A DNA stretch of 55,977 nt from an uncultured Flavobacteriaceae bacterium (GTDB lineage: Bacteria; Bacteroidota; Bacteroidia; Flavobacteriales; Flavobacteriaceae): NCBI GenBank assembly GCA_905381055.1, contig CAJPUR010000027.1:1-55977 (forward strand). The letters run 5' to 3'. Position numbers and translations under genes: made by a program. Positions within the stretch are counted from its first letter, which is position 1. Each line of letters starts with the position of its first letter. This document shows positions 27,237-37,139 of this stretch, in pieces. Under the pieces are notes generated by a model. That model did not search any database. It was given only the letters and a program-made list of their open reading frames with translations, and was not told the DNA's origin.

Positions 27237-28235
27237 TTAAATTATATTAACTTCAAACTCTAGTTCTATATCGAATTCCTTTTTTATTTTATTTTTGACA
27301 AAATGGGCTAAATCTAAAATATCTTTTCCACTTGCATTTCCATAATTAACAAGAACTAGTGGTTGAGAAATATGAACTCCAACTTCATTTTTTTTAAAAC
27401 CTTTTAACCCAACTTTTTCTATTAACCAAGCTGCAGGTATTTTAAAGAAATTATTTGAGATTTTAAAATAAGGTAGGTTAATAAACTTTTTTTGAATTAA
27501 ATTAAAATGATTTGATGGAATGATTGGGTTTTTAAAAAAACTGCCGCAATTTCCAATTTTTTTTGGATCAGGCAATTTATTTTTTCTTATTTTAATGATA
27601 GCATTAAATATATTTCTAAGGTTAATATCTTTATTTTCAATTTCATCCCTTAGTCCTTCATATTCAAGGTTAAACTTGTGATTTTTTTTTGAAAGCTTTA
27701 AACATATACTTGTAATCACAAATTTATTTTTATAATTATTTTTAAATACAGAATCTCTATAATTAAATTCACAATCATTAAGGGTGAACTTTTCAATTTT
27801 CCCAGTCTTTTTTTCCATTACCATACAACTTGAAAATACATCTTGAAGTTCTACCCCATATGCTCCAATATTTTGAATTGGAGCCGCACCAATATTTCCC
27901 GGGATATAAGCAAGATTTTCAATTCCTCCATAATTATTTTCAACACACCATAAAACAAGTTTATGCCAATTTTCACCTGCGTTGATCTCTAGATAAATTG
28001 ATTTGGATGTTTCCTTTATGATTTTTCTGCCTTTAATATTAATGTGTAAGCATAGATCTTTGATATTTTTTGTTAATAATAAATTACTTCCACCTCCTAA
28101 AATGAATTTATTTCTAAAAGAGTTAGAAAGAAGTGCTTTTTTTAGGTTTGTTGTGGATGTAATATTTATAAAGGATTCTGAAATACAATCAACTCTAAAC
28201 GTGTTATATAACTTTAGAGATTTATTTATTTCCAT
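27237..28235 (-). CDS. murB: UDP-N-acetylenolpyruvoylglucosamine reductase
   Basis: A 332-residue FAD enzyme that makes UDP-N-acetylmuramate for peptidoglycan. GGGSN (47-51) and IPGNIGAAPIQNIGAYG (111-127) bind FAD. Tyr159-Arg160 and Ser232 in NCGSFF are the substrate-binding and proton-donor positions. The tyrosine-containing loop makes it a type I MurB. It lies 38 bases downstream of the aminotransferase gene on the same strand. Confidence 0.95.
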   Translation of the reverse strand: MEINKSLKLYNTFRVDCISESFINITSTTNLKKALLSNSFRNKFILGGGSNLLLTKNIKDLCLHINIKGRKIIKETSKSIYLEINAGENWHKLVLWCVENNYGGIENLAYIPGNIGAAPIQNIGAYGVELQDVFSSCMVMEKKTGKIEKFTLNDCEFNYRDSVFKNNYKNKFVITSICLKLSKKNHKFNLEYEGLRDEIENKDINLRNIFNAIIKIRKNKLPDPKKIGNCGSFFKNPIIPSNHFNLIQKKFINLPYFKISNNFFKIPAAWLIEKVGLKGFKKNEVGVHISQPLVLVNYGNASGKDILDLAHFVKNKIKKEFDIELEFEVNII

Positions 28236-28273
28236 TTATATAAAAATATTTTCTACAATATAAAAAACTAGAA

Positions 28274-29467
28274 TCAATTTTTATAAATAGTCAATGCTTT
28301 TTCAAGAATTTTTACTGCCCTTTTAATTTTTTTTGATTCCAATACGAAACCTATTCTAATTTGATTAAGACCTAATCCAGGACTTGAATAGAAGCCAGAA
28401 CCTGGAGCAAACATGACTGTTTCATTATTTAATGAAAAATCAGTCAAGAGCCATTTCGAAAAATTCTCTGCATTTTTAACTGGTAGTTCAGCAATGCAAT
28501 AGAAAGCCCCCATTGGATATGAAATTTTAACACCTTTAATCTTCTTAATTTCTTCAATAAGGACATTTCTTCTTTTTGAATATTCATTTTTAGCTTCTTT
28601 GAGATAGTTGTCTGAACTATTTATTGCTGCCTCACCTGCCATTAGTCCATAAGTAGGTGGGGATAGTCTTAAATGTGCAAATTTAATAGCAGTGGAAATA
28701 AGATTTTTGTTTTTTGAAATCATACATCCTACTCTTGCTCCACAAAGACTATATCTTTTTGAAACAGAATCAATCAAGATTGAATTTTGATTTAAATAGT
28801 CAAATTCTAAAATAGAAGTATGTTTTCTATTTTTAATATGAATAAATTCTCTGTATACTTCATCGACAATTATATAAATATCATTTTCAATAGCAATTTT
28901 ACCTAATGATTCGAGTTCTTTTTTACTATACAAATATCCAGTAGGATTGCTTGGATTGCATATCAAAATAGCTTTTGTTTTCTTAGTTATTTTTTTAAAA
29001 ATGTTATTAGTTGATGGTAATTTAAAATTATCTTTAAAGTGAGAAATTACAGGAACTACTTTTACACTTGAAGCAGAAGCAAACCCATTATAGTTGGCAT
29101 AAAAAGGTTCAGGTATAATTATTTCATCTCCTGCATCACATATACAGTTTAAAGTAAATGTAAGTGCCTCACTTGCTCCTGTAGTAACAATTATATTCTC
29201 AGGATTTATATAAATATTATTTTTTAAATAATATTTACATAATGACTTTCTAAAACTAATAGAACCCTCAGATGATCCGTATTGCAAATTATTTAAATTA
29301 CTATTTTTTATAACTTCAGTTGATTCAATTGGAGAGTGAATATCTGGTTGTCCAATATTTAAATGAAGAATTTTAAGCCCTTTTTTTAATGCAAAATCAG
29401 CATAAGGCATTAATTTTCTTATTGGTGAATCTGGAAGTTCCTTTCCTTTAATTGATATTTTGGGCAT
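28274..29467 (-). CDS. Class I/II aminotransferase, substrate unknown
   Basis: A 397-residue fold-type I PLP enzyme with LNIGQPD (36-42), NPSNPTG (171-177), DEVYREF (202-208) and PLP-lysine Lys237 in SVSKRYSLCGARVG. It belongs to the aspartate/aromatic aminotransferase superfamily but is distinct from the other two copies in this window. A cysteine replaces the usual threonine after the lysine region (SLCGARVG). Its specificity cannot be inferred. murB follows on the same strand. Confidence 0.85.
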   Translation of the reverse strand: MPKISIKGKELPDSPIRKLMPYADFALKKGLKILHLNIGQPDIHSPIESTEVIKNSNLNNLQYGSSEGSISFRKSLCKYYLKNNIYINPENIIVTTGASEALTFTLNCICDAGDEIIIPEPFYANYNGFASASSVKVVPVISHFKDNFKLPSTNNIFKKITKKTKAILICNPSNPTGYLYSKKELESLGKIAIENDIYIIVDEVYREFIHIKNRKHTSILEFDYLNQNSILIDSVSKRYSLCGARVGCMISKNKNLISTAIKFAHLRLSPPTYGLMAGEAAINSSDNYLKEAKNEYSKRRNVLIEEIKKIKGVKISYPMGAFYCIAELPVKNAENFSKWLLTDFSLNNETVMFAPGSGFYSSPGLGLNQIRIGFVLESKKIKRAVKILEKALTIYKN

Positions 29468-29547
29468 TTCAAAGTTTTAAAGATGCAAATATCTGAAAAA
29501 AAAATGGTTAACTATTAATAGAAATAAAATATGTTATTTAAGATAAA

Positions 29548-29928
29548 TCAATTAATAACTGTACCCTGAATTTTCAATAAAACAGTTGGTGTTTTAATAG
29601 AATTTGAATTTACTGTAATTGTTTTATTTATAGGACCTATCCTATTTGTATCATATTTAACTTGAATCTCACCTTCATCTCCTGGCATAATTGGATTCTG
29701 AGGTTTTTTTGGTATTGTACATCCACATGAAGAATAAACTTTAGTAATAGTTAGACTTGATTTACCAATGTTTTTAAATCTAAAAGTCTTTATCCCATTA
29801 CTTCCTTTTTTAATTTCACCATAATTAATGATTTCATCATAAAACTTGATTTCTCCAGTTTGATTTTGAGATAAAATAGTTTGAATGCTAAATATGAATA
29901 CAATTAGAAGAAAAATTCTGTTGACCAT
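29548..29928 (-). CDS. Secreted DUF1573 protein
   Basis: A 126-residue protein with a signal peptide (about 1-20, cleavage near LSQ) and a single DUF1573 beta-sandwich domain. The domain shows ETFRF-like KTFRFKNIG and YSSCGCTIP, with the paired cysteines conserved in the family. DUF1573 proteins are abundant in Bacteroidota envelopes and resemble ASPM/SPD-2/Hydin-type Ig folds. No specific role can be given. It is transcribed away from valS. Confidence 0.85.
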   Translation of the reverse strand: MVNRIFLLIVFIFSIQTILSQNQTGEIKFYDEIINYGEIKKGSNGIKTFRFKNIGKSSLTITKVYSSCGCTIPKKPQNPIMPGDEGEIQVKYDTNRIGPINKTITVNSNSIKTPTVLLKIQGTVIN

Positions 29929-30019
29929 ATTGTTTATATAACTTTAATTTAAATATACATAAGTTATAAACTTTAAACAAAAATGTAAAATATTACTTTT
30001 AAAATAAGAAAAGGAAATT

Positions 30020-30027
30020 TACTTTTG
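30020..30027 (+). promoter_or_regulatory. Predicted -7 element of valS
   Basis: TACTTTTG is identical to the -7 element predicted for metK. Its last three bases are an in-frame TTG that could be mistaken for the valS start. The preferred ATG lies at 30049, 21 bases downstream of the element. Confidence 0.6.
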
Positions 30028-30048
30028 CTTAGAAATTTATTCTCAGAT

Positions 30049-32679
30049 ATGTCTATTAGTTCTAAATTTGATCCAAAAGAAGTTGAGGATAAATGGTATA
30101 AATTTTGGTTAGAAAATAAATTCTTTTCCTCAAAGCCTGACAAGAGAAAGCCTTATTCAATTGTAATACCTCCCCCGAATGTTACAGGATCACTTCATAT
30201 GGGACATATGTTGAATAATACTATTCAAGATATATTAATTCGAAGGGCAAGAATGCAAGGATATAATGCCTGCTGGGTACCGGGAACTGATCATGCATCT
30301 ATTGCAACTGAAGCAAAAGTTGTGAATTATTTAAAAAAAAAAGGAATAAATAAAAATGATTTATCAAGAGAAGAGTTTCTTACTTATGCTTGGGAATGGA
30401 CAAAAAATTATGGGGGAGTAATTTTAAAGCAACTTCAAAAGATTGGATGCTCATGTGATTGGGATAGAAAGAAGTTTACTTTGGATGATTCAATGAATGA
30501 ATCGGTAATCAAAGTTTTTATTGATTTATATAATAAAGGATTAATATATAAAGGCCATAGAATGGTTAATTGGGACCCTAAGGCTGAAACAACACTATCA
30601 GATGAAGAGGTGATTTATGAAGAAAGATCAAGTTTTTTATATTTCATAGCATACAAAATAGAAAATTCTTCTGAAAAAATCATTGTTGCTACCTCAAGAC
30701 CTGAAACACTTATCGGAGATACTGCTTTGTGCGTGAATCCAAAAGATAATAGATATAAAAAATTAGTTGGCAAAAAGGCAATTGTACCCATTATAAACAG
30801 AAAAATTCCAATAATTCAAGACGAGTATGTTGATAAAGATTTTGGGACAGGTTGTTTAAAAGTTACTCCTGCCCATGACCATAATGACAAATATTTAGGA
30901 GAAAAACATAAACTAGAAATAATTGATATTTTTAACTCTAATGGTACCATTAATCATTATGGAATGCATTTTGAAGGAATGGACAGATTTAAGGTTAGAA
31001 AAGAAATTATTATTGAACTTAAAAGAGTAGGTTTATTTTTAAAAAAAGAACCTTATAAAAATAATATTGCTTTATCTGAGAGAACCAGGGCAATAATTGA
31101 ACCAAGGCTTTCTGATCAGTGGTTTTTATCTATGAAAAAACTGTCTGAACCAGCAATTAAGGCTGTAATGGAATCAGGTGAAATATCATTATTTCCTGAA
31201 AAATTCAAAAGTACTTTCAGTCATTGGATGATAAATATTAGAGATTGGAATATTTCACGTCAATTATGGTGGGGTCAACAAATACCTGTTTATTATTTTG
31301 GCAAGTCCAAGTCTGATTTTGTTGTTAGCGAAAATAAAGAAAGTGCTTTAAGACTTGCTAAAATTAAAACTGGAAATGATAATCTTAAATTAGATGAATT
31401 AATTCAAGATCCAGATGTTTTAGATACATGGTTTTCCTCATGGATATGGCCCATATCTGTTTTTGATGGTATTAGATTTCCAAATAATGAAGAAATAAAA
31501 TATTATTATCCAACTAACGATTTAGTAACTGGTCCAGATATTTTATTTTTTTGGGTATCTAGAATGATTATTTCTGGTTATGAATTTAGAAATCAACTTC
31601 CATTTAGAAATGTTTATTTAACTGGTTTAGTAAGGGATGAAAAAGGAAGAAAAATGTCAAAACAATTAGGTAATTCTCCTGATCCCTTAAAACTAATTAA
31701 TGAATATGGTGCTGATTCAGTTAGAGTTGGGCTTATGCTTTGTTCTTCAGCCGGTAATGATTTATTATTTGACGAAAAGTTATGTGTTACAGGTAAAAAT
31801 TTCACAAATAAAATTTGGAATGCGTACAGACTAATAGATGGTTGGGCATCGTCAAATAATGTTAAAGAGAGTCAGGCCTCAAAAGACGTTATATTATGGT
31901 ATGAAAATAAATTTAATTTTATTCTTGAAACAATAGAAAATCATTTCAATTTGTATAGAATAAAAGATGTAATGTTGGCTATTTATAAATTAATTTGGGA
32001 TGATTTTTGTTCTGTTTTATTGGAGACTGTTAAACCAGAATTAAATTCACCAATAAATTCTTCGACTTTATCAAAAATTTTAAAAATTTTTCAAAATAAT
32101 TTAAGAATCTTACACCCTTTCATACCTTTTCTATCTGAGGAGTTATGGGAAAAAATTAAAGACGATTCAATTGAAAACCCTCTTATTATTTCTTCCTGGC
32201 CCCAAATTAAAAAATTTAATAAATTAGTTATTAATAATTTTGATTTTTCTATATCTATTGTTTCAGCAATAAGAAAAATAAGGAAAGAAAAGGGTATAGG
32301 GTTTAAAACTAGTTTAAAATTAATAGTTTTTTCAGAAAATAAATTTGATGGGTTTATTAGTGTTATCAAAAAACTAGGTATAATTGATTCAGTTGAAATT
32401 AAAAAAACCAAGCCTAAAATTAATGGTGCATTTTTTAGAGTTAAAAAAACAGACTTCATAATACCATTAATAAACTTTTTAGATAGTAAAAAAGATAAAC
32501 TGAAATTACAGGAGGAACTTAAATATACTCAAGGATTTATGAACTCAATTTTGAAAAAATTAAACAATAATAATTTTATAAAAAATGCACCCGAAAAAAT
32601 AATTAATTTAGAAAAGAAAAAACTTTCTGATATGAAACTTAAAATAGACTCTCTAAAAAAAAATATTAATGATTTATAG
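30049..32679 (+). CDS. valS: Valyl-tRNA synthetase
   Basis: An 876-residue class I synthetase. PPPNVTGSLHMGH (41-53) contains the HIGH-type motif, and KMSKQ (535-539) is the KMSKS-type loop with Gln at the last position. A CP1 editing domain (TSRPETLIGD) lies between them, and a C-terminal coiled coil (about 810-876) follows the anticodon-binding domain. The start at 30049 gives MSISSKFDPKEVEDKWY, the expected N-terminus. Upstream in-frame TTG belongs to the promoter. Confidence 0.97.
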   Translation: MSISSKFDPKEVEDKWYKFWLENKFFSSKPDKRKPYSIVIPPPNVTGSLHMGHMLNNTIQDILIRRARMQGYNACWVPGTDHASIATEAKVVNYLKKKGINKNDLSREEFLTYAWEWTKNYGGVILKQLQKIGCSCDWDRKKFTLDDSMNESVIKVFIDLYNKGLIYKGHRMVNWDPKAETTLSDEEVIYEERSSFLYFIAYKIENSSEKIIVATSRPETLIGDTALCVNPKDNRYKKLVGKKAIVPIINRKIPIIQDEYVDKDFGTGCLKVTPAHDHNDKYLGEKHKLEIIDIFNSNGTINHYGMHFEGMDRFKVRKEIIIELKRVGLFLKKEPYKNNIALSERTRAIIEPRLSDQWFLSMKKLSEPAIKAVMESGEISLFPEKFKSTFSHWMINIRDWNISRQLWWGQQIPVYYFGKSKSDFVVSENKESALRLAKIKTGNDNLKLDELIQDPDVLDTWFSSWIWPISVFDGIRFPNNEEIKYYYPTNDLVTGPDILFFWVSRMIISGYEFRNQLPFRNVYLTGLVRDEKGRKMSKQLGNSPDPLKLINEYGADSVRVGLMLCSSAGNDLLFDEKLCVTGKNFTNKIWNAYRLIDGWASSNNVKESQASKDVILWYENKFNFILETIENHFNLYRIKDVMLAIYKLIWDDFCSVLLETVKPELNSPINSSTLSKILKIFQNNLRILHPFIPFLSEELWEKIKDDSIENPLIISSWPQIKKFNKLVINNFDFSISIVSAIRKIRKEKGIGFKTSLKLIVFSENKFDGFISVIKKLGIIDSVEIKKTKPKINGAFFRVKKTDFIIPLINFLDSKKDKLKLQEELKYTQGFMNSILKKLNNNNFIKNAPEKIINLEKKKLSDMKLKIDSLKKNINDL

Positions 32680-32689
32680 GAAAATAAAT

Positions 32690-33340
32690 TTAGTTTTTTG
32701 TTATAAAATCTAATCCTCCTTTTACATGTTGATTTATTTTGACATTTATTTTTGAGTTTACAGGTAAAAAAAGATCCACTCTAGATCCAAACTTAATAAA
32801 TCCCGCATCATTACCTTGAATAACTTTTTCTTTAATTTTAGCATAATTAACAATTCTTCTTGCTAATAATCCTGCTATTTGTCGATATAAAACTTTACCA
32901 ATATTTTTATTTTCAATTACAATTGTTGTTCTTTCATTTTTTTCTGAAGATTTTGGATGCCATGCAACAAGATATTTTCCAGGATGGTATTTACTGTATA
33001 TCACTTTACCTCCAATTGGATACCTTGTAACATGAACATTAATAGGTGACATGAAAATTGATACCTGAATACGTTTGTCATTAAAATATTCATTTTCAAT
33101 AACTCTATCAATCGCGACTATTTTACCATCAACCGGAGATAAAATTTTTTTTGAATCTATATTAAATTTTCTTTTTGGATTTCTGAAAAACTGAAGAATT
33201 AATAGCAATGATATAAGAAAAAAAGTTTGTAAAGTATATTTTAATATTTCGCTTACAATAAAAAAATCAACCAAAAGGGTTAATAATGCTATGAATAAAA
33301 ATGAATATAAAATTATTAGATGTCCTTCTTTGTGAAACAT
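32690..33340 (-). CDS. psd: Phosphatidylserine decarboxylase, short type
   Basis: A 216-residue membrane-associated enzyme that makes phosphatidylethanolamine. SPVDGKI (68-74) and FMSPINVHVTR (96-106) are family motifs. Self-cleavage is expected at Gly185-Ser186 in KFGSRVD, turning Ser186 into the pyruvoyl cofactor. Two hydrophobic segments lie in the first 55 residues. It follows cdsA by 2 bases, so CDP-diacylglycerol synthesis and phospholipid head-group maturation are co-transcribed. Confidence 0.95.
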   Translation of the reverse strand: MFHKEGHLIILYSFLFIALLTLLVDFFIVSEILKYTLQTFFLISLLLILQFFRNPKRKFNIDSKKILSPVDGKIVAIDRVIENEYFNDKRIQVSIFMSPINVHVTRYPIGGKVIYSKYHPGKYLVAWHPKSSEKNERTTIVIENKNIGKVLYRQIAGLLARRIVNYAKIKEKVIQGNDAGFIKFGSRVDLFLPVNSKINVKINQHVKGGLDFITKN

Positions 33341-33342
33341 AT

Positions 33343-34155
33343 TTATATAAATCTAGAAAAAATAATGTAAAAGGGTGCAGTGAAAATAACGCTATCCATT
33401 CTATCATAAAAACCTCCGTGACCTGGAATTAATGATCCACTATCTTTCACATTTGCAATTCTTTTAAAATAAGACTGAATAAGATCACCTAAGGTTGCAA
33501 ATAGGCAAATTAGTAATAATAAAAAAATGTTAACTTTTATATCCATAAAATACGAATTTAAAAAATATGCCAAAAATGATGTTGTTAAAATACCAAAAAT
33601 TAATCCTTCCCAAGATTTTTTTGGAGATATACTCGGTAATAATTTATTTTTTCCAAAATTTTTACCAAATAAATAAGCAAAAGAATTATTTGACCAAATT
33701 ATGAGATAAAAAATCATAACTAATTCAGGATTATAATTGCCATTTATAAATGGGATTTGGGAAATTAAAAAACAAGAAAAAACCATGTAAAAATAGGTAA
33801 TTAAAAATCTATTAAGTTTTGATAAACTAATGGGTTTTTTTCTAAAAAGTAGGAAAAATAATATAGAATTAGATATAAGGCAAATAAATAAAATAATATC
33901 AGTTAAATAATTTATTGAGTTATAAAAATTTAAAACTTTAAATTCAAAATTCTGTGAAAAAAAAATTAAAAATCCAAGTAATAATATGGGTAATGGATTT
34001 TTAAAATTAATTAACCTCATAAATTCTATTATTGCAAGGGAAGAAAAAATATAAATTAAAAAGATAAAACTTAAAGGGGAATAGAAAATTGAAAATATTA
34101 TAACAGATGCATAAATAATTCCAGATACAGATCTAATTATTACTTGTTTCATCAA
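33343..34155 (-). CDS. cdsA: Phosphatidate cytidylyltransferase
   Basis: A 270-residue polytopic inner-membrane enzyme forming CDP-diacylglycerol from phosphatidate and CTP. SPKKSWEG and the C-terminal signature (SYFKR..., then KDSGSLIPGHGGFYDRMD) are complete. About eight hydrophobic helices are visible. The start may be either Met of the initial Met-Met pair. It lies between a LUD-domain gene and psd. Confidence 0.95.
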   Translation of the reverse strand: MMKQVIIRSVSGIIYASVIIFSIFYSPLSFIFLIYIFSSLAIIEFMRLINFKNPLPILLLGFLIFFSQNFEFKVLNFYNSINYLTDIILFICLISNSILFFLLFRKKPISLSKLNRFLITYFYMVFSCFLISQIPFINGNYNPELVMIFYLIIWSNNSFAYLFGKNFGKNKLLPSISPKKSWEGLIFGILTTSFLAYFLNSYFMDIKVNIFLLLLICLFATLGDLIQSYFKRIANVKDSGSLIPGHGGFYDRMDSVIFTAPFYIIFSRFI

Positions 34156-34161
34156 TGGGTT

Positions 34162-34743
34162 TTAGTCTTGAATTAGCAAATAAAGATTTTTTGATGCACT
34201 GCCATAAGATAAAAAATCAGTTTCTGACGATGGATTGAAAGAGTTTATAGTAGTTATATTATTAGGCAAATCAGTATTATATTTTATATTAATATTTGTC
34301 ATTGCCTCACTTACATCAGGCACAAATTGATTTGAATTAGAAAAAAGTATTAAATTTTCAGGAATTTCATTTAGTTTTTTATCAAATATTTGATTGCTAC
34401 ATATTAGTATTGATCCTTTATTAGCAATTAAAAATTCACATGTCAATAGTTGGACAGCATAATCTTTTTTTTTATTAGAATTATCTAAATTAAAAAAGTT
34501 TGACAATAAACTATCATCACATAAAATATCACTTTTTTGCCATCCATTTTCTGTTAGAATTTTAATAAAGAAATCTAAAACTTCAGTTTTACTTTCACAA
34601 TAAATGAATTTACCTCCTTTTTTTGTAAAGTTTCTAGCAAAAAGTATCTCCTTAGAGTCTTTTTCTTTTGGAAGAAAAGGGCTTTGATCATTTTTTTGAT
34701 CCTTATTATTTTTTTTTCCAAAGAGATAGTTTAAAAACTTCAC
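34162..34743 (-). CDS. LUD-domain protein (LutC/YkgG-like)
   Basis: A 193-residue cytosolic protein. The core (FLIANKGSILICSNQ, then PENLILFSNSNQFVPDVSEAM, then the C-terminal SYGSASKNLYLLIQD) resembles the LUD fold of lactate-utilisation protein C. No LutA or LutB partners lie nearby. Instead it sits between ftsH and cdsA, a position I recall from other flavobacteria. Its function there is unknown; the lactate role should not be assumed. Confidence 0.75.
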   Translation of the reverse strand: MKFLNYLFGKKNNKDQKNDQSPFLPKEKDSKEILFARNFTKKGGKFIYCESKTEVLDFFIKILTENGWQKSDILCDDSLLSNFFNLDNSNKKKDYAVQLLTCEFLIANKGSILICSNQIFDKKLNEIPENLILFSNSNQFVPDVSEAMTNINIKYNTDLPNNITTINSFNPSSETDFLSYGSASKNLYLLIQD

Positions 34744-34750
34744 AAATCAA

Positions 34751-36703
34751 CTATTTTTTTGGTTGAATTTTTTTAGATGTAACAGGAATTTTTTGAACCG
34801 TTTTAAAAGGTCTTTCACCTAAAATATTTATAAGGTCATCTTTGAAAATAACTTCCTTTTCTAGAAGTCTATTTGCCAATTGAGTGAGTTTTTCTTTTTG
34901 TTTTTCTAGTAATTTACATGCTCTGTTATATTGTTTTTCAATAATAAAAGATATTTCTTTATCAATTTTTTTTGCAGTTTCTTCGGAATAAGGTTTTGAA
35001 AAATTATAATCTGATTCTCCACTTGAATCGTAAAATGTTATGTTTCCAATTTCTTTATTTAGTCCATAAACTGTCACCATCGCTTTTGCTTGGCGAGTTA
35101 CTTTTTCTAAATCACTTAAAGCTCCAGTTGAAATCTTATTGAACATAATTTTCTCTGCTGCTCTTCCTCCTAGAGTTGCGCACATTTCGTCAAGCATTTG
35201 TTCAGTTCTTACTATCATCCTTTCTTCAGGTAGATACCATGCAGCTCCTAAAGATTTTCCCCTTGGAACTATTGTTACTTTGACTAGTGGTGCTGCAAAT
35301 TCAAGCATCCAACTTACCATAGCATGTCCTGCCTCGTGAAAGGCTATTGTATTTTTTTCTTCTTCTGTTATAATTTTATTTTTCTTTTCTAAGCCTCCAA
35401 CTATTCTGTCAACCGCATCAAGAAAATCTTGTTTACCAACAGACTTTTTATTACTTCTGGCAGCAATTAATGCTGATTCATTACATACATTAGCAATATC
35501 TGCACCTGAAAAACCAGGAGTTTGTTTGGCCAAGAAGTCAACATCAAGAGTTTTTGTAACTTTGAGAGGTTTTAAATGGACTTTGAATATCTCTTTTCTT
35601 TCCCTAATATCAGGTAAGTCAACATAGATTTGCCTGTCAAATCTTCCTGCTCTCATAAGAGCTTTGTCAAGTACATCAGCTCTATTAGTAGCGGCAATTA
35701 CAATTACATTTGTATTTGTACCAAAACCATCCATTTCAGTTAAAAGTTGATTTAAAGTATTTTCTCTTTCATCATTTGATCCTGTGAAGTTACTCTTACC
35801 TCTTGCTCGACCAATTGCATCGATTTCATCTATAAAGATAATGGAAGGCGCTTTATCTTTAGCTTGTTTAAAGAGATCTCTTACTCTGGAAGCCCCTACA
35901 CCGACAAACATTTCAACAAAATCTGAACCAGATAAAGAAAAGAAAGGCACTTTGGCCTCTCCAGCGACTGCTTTTGCTAATAATGTCTTACCGGTTCCAG
36001 GTAGCCCAACTAATAATGCTCCTTTAGGTATTTTACCTCCAAGCACTGTGTATTTTTTTGGATTTTTTAGAAAATCAACAATTTCTTGAACTTCTTCTTT
36101 TGCTCCTTCAAGGCCAGCAACATCTTTAAACGTAATCTTAACATCAGATTTTTGATCAAATAATTTTGCTTTTGATTTTCCTATATTAAAAATTTGTCCA
36201 CCTGGTCCTCCACCAGCTCCACCAGACATTCTTCTCATTATAAAAATCCATATACCAATTATAACAATAATGGGTAAGAATCCAATTAATACATCCATCC
36301 ATTTATTTTCAATTGTTTTAAACTGATATTTGAATTCAATTCCATTTTTTTCAGCTTTCTCAAGTCTTCTTTGAAATAACTCTAAGTCACCAACTTCGAA
36401 TTCATAATGTGGACCTTTTATATTTTCTTGACCTAAAAAATTTTTTGATTTTAATCCTTTGTGCTCAGGTTTTTCTAAAGAATTTTGATTTAGAGATACT
36501 CGGGCAAGATTTTTATTAATAACAGAAACTTCTCTTATATCACCGTTGTTTAAAAAACGTTCAAATTCAGAAATATTAGTTTTTCGGAGTCCAGAATTAG
36601 AATCGTCAGTAAACATGCTTAGACCTAGTAAAACACTTACAATTATTCCATACATCCAGTATGAATTAAATTTTGGTTTATTTAAATTATTTTTATCTTT
36701 CAT
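34751..36703 (-). CDS. ftsH: ATP-dependent zinc metalloprotease FtsH
   Basis: A 650-residue membrane AAA+ protease for quality control of membrane and regulatory proteins. Two N-terminal helices (about 15-31 and 137-156) flank a periplasmic domain. The AAA module has Walker A GLPGTGKT (233-240), Walker B IIFIDE (288-293) and the second region of homology. The zinc site is HEAGH (456-460). A glycine-rich linker (160-169) follows the second helix. It lies between rsfS and the LUD gene. Confidence 0.98.
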   Translation of the reverse strand: MKDKNNLNKPKFNSYWMYGIIVSVLLGLSMFTDDSNSGLRKTNISEFERFLNNGDIREVSVINKNLARVSLNQNSLEKPEHKGLKSKNFLGQENIKGPHYEFEVGDLELFQRRLEKAEKNGIEFKYQFKTIENKWMDVLIGFLPIIVIIGIWIFIMRRMSGGAGGGPGGQIFNIGKSKAKLFDQKSDVKITFKDVAGLEGAKEEVQEIVDFLKNPKKYTVLGGKIPKGALLVGLPGTGKTLLAKAVAGEAKVPFFSLSGSDFVEMFVGVGASRVRDLFKQAKDKAPSIIFIDEIDAIGRARGKSNFTGSNDERENTLNQLLTEMDGFGTNTNVIVIAATNRADVLDKALMRAGRFDRQIYVDLPDIRERKEIFKVHLKPLKVTKTLDVDFLAKQTPGFSGADIANVCNESALIAARSNKKSVGKQDFLDAVDRIVGGLEKKNKIITEEEKNTIAFHEAGHAMVSWMLEFAAPLVKVTIVPRGKSLGAAWYLPEERMIVRTEQMLDEMCATLGGRAAEKIMFNKISTGALSDLEKVTRQAKAMVTVYGLNKEIGNITFYDSSGESDYNFSKPYSEETAKKIDKEISFIIEKQYNRACKLLEKQKEKLTQLANRLLEKEVIFKDDLINILGERPFKTVQKIPVTSKKIQPKK

Positions 36704-36719
36704 TTATTTTTTTATTATT

Positions 36720-37082
36720 TCAAGCAATTTTTGTTTGTTTAGCATCTCCCCAAAGATCTTCTAAGTTATAAAATTCTCTGTATTGTTTTTGAAAAACATG
36801 AACAACAACATTTATAAAATCAATCAATACCCACTCAGAATTATTAAGTCCCTCTGTATGGTATGGTTTTTCTTTCAGAGATTTACTTACCATTCTATTA
36901 ATAGAATTTACTATTGCTGTTACATGAGTATTCGAATTTCCATTGCAAATTATGAAATATTCACAAAATGAGTTATCAATATTTGTTAAATCTAAAAGAT
37001 TTATTTTTTCACCTTTTACTTTTTCAATCCCTGAGATTATTTCTAAAATTAAAGCATCAGACCTTTTTTGTTTTTTTAACAT
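36720..37082 (-). CDS. rsfS: Ribosomal silencing factor RsfS
   Basis: A 120-residue RsfS/YbeB/Iojap protein that binds uL14 on the large subunit and blocks subunit joining during starvation. The DLTNIDNSFCEYFIICNG core and the W-V-L-I-D-F-x-x-V-V-V-H-V-F segment are the family signatures. First gene of the rsfS-ftsH-LUD-cdsA-psd group, diverging from birA. Confidence 0.95.
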   Translation of the reverse strand: MLKKQKRSDALILEIISGIEKVKGEKINLLDLTNIDNSFCEYFIICNGNSNTHVTAIVNSINRMVSKSLKEKPYHTEGLNNSEWVLIDFINVVVHVFQKQYREFYNLEDLWGDAKQTKIA

Positions 37083-37101
37083 TTAAAGTTAATTATAAGA
37101 A

Positions 37102-37109
37102 CAAATTTA
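37102..37109 (-). promoter_or_regulatory. Predicted -7 element of the rsfS-ftsH operon
   Basis: TAAATTTG on the minus strand lies 19 bases before the rsfS ATG. The nearest upstream TTTG is 24 bases away, longer than ideal spacing. Confidence 0.5.
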
Positions 37110-37139
37110 TTATTTTAATGGATATCATTATTTCAAACA

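Noticed and set aside
31651-31665. KMSKQ instead of KMSKS in ValS as a sign of degeneration
   Set aside because: The last position of this motif varies, and as far as I recall Gln occurs in Bacteroidota ValS; the rest of the enzyme is intact.
34162-34743. Lactate utilisation (LutABC) locus
   Set aside because: Only a lone LUD-domain gene is present between ftsH and cdsA; no LutA or LutB homologues.
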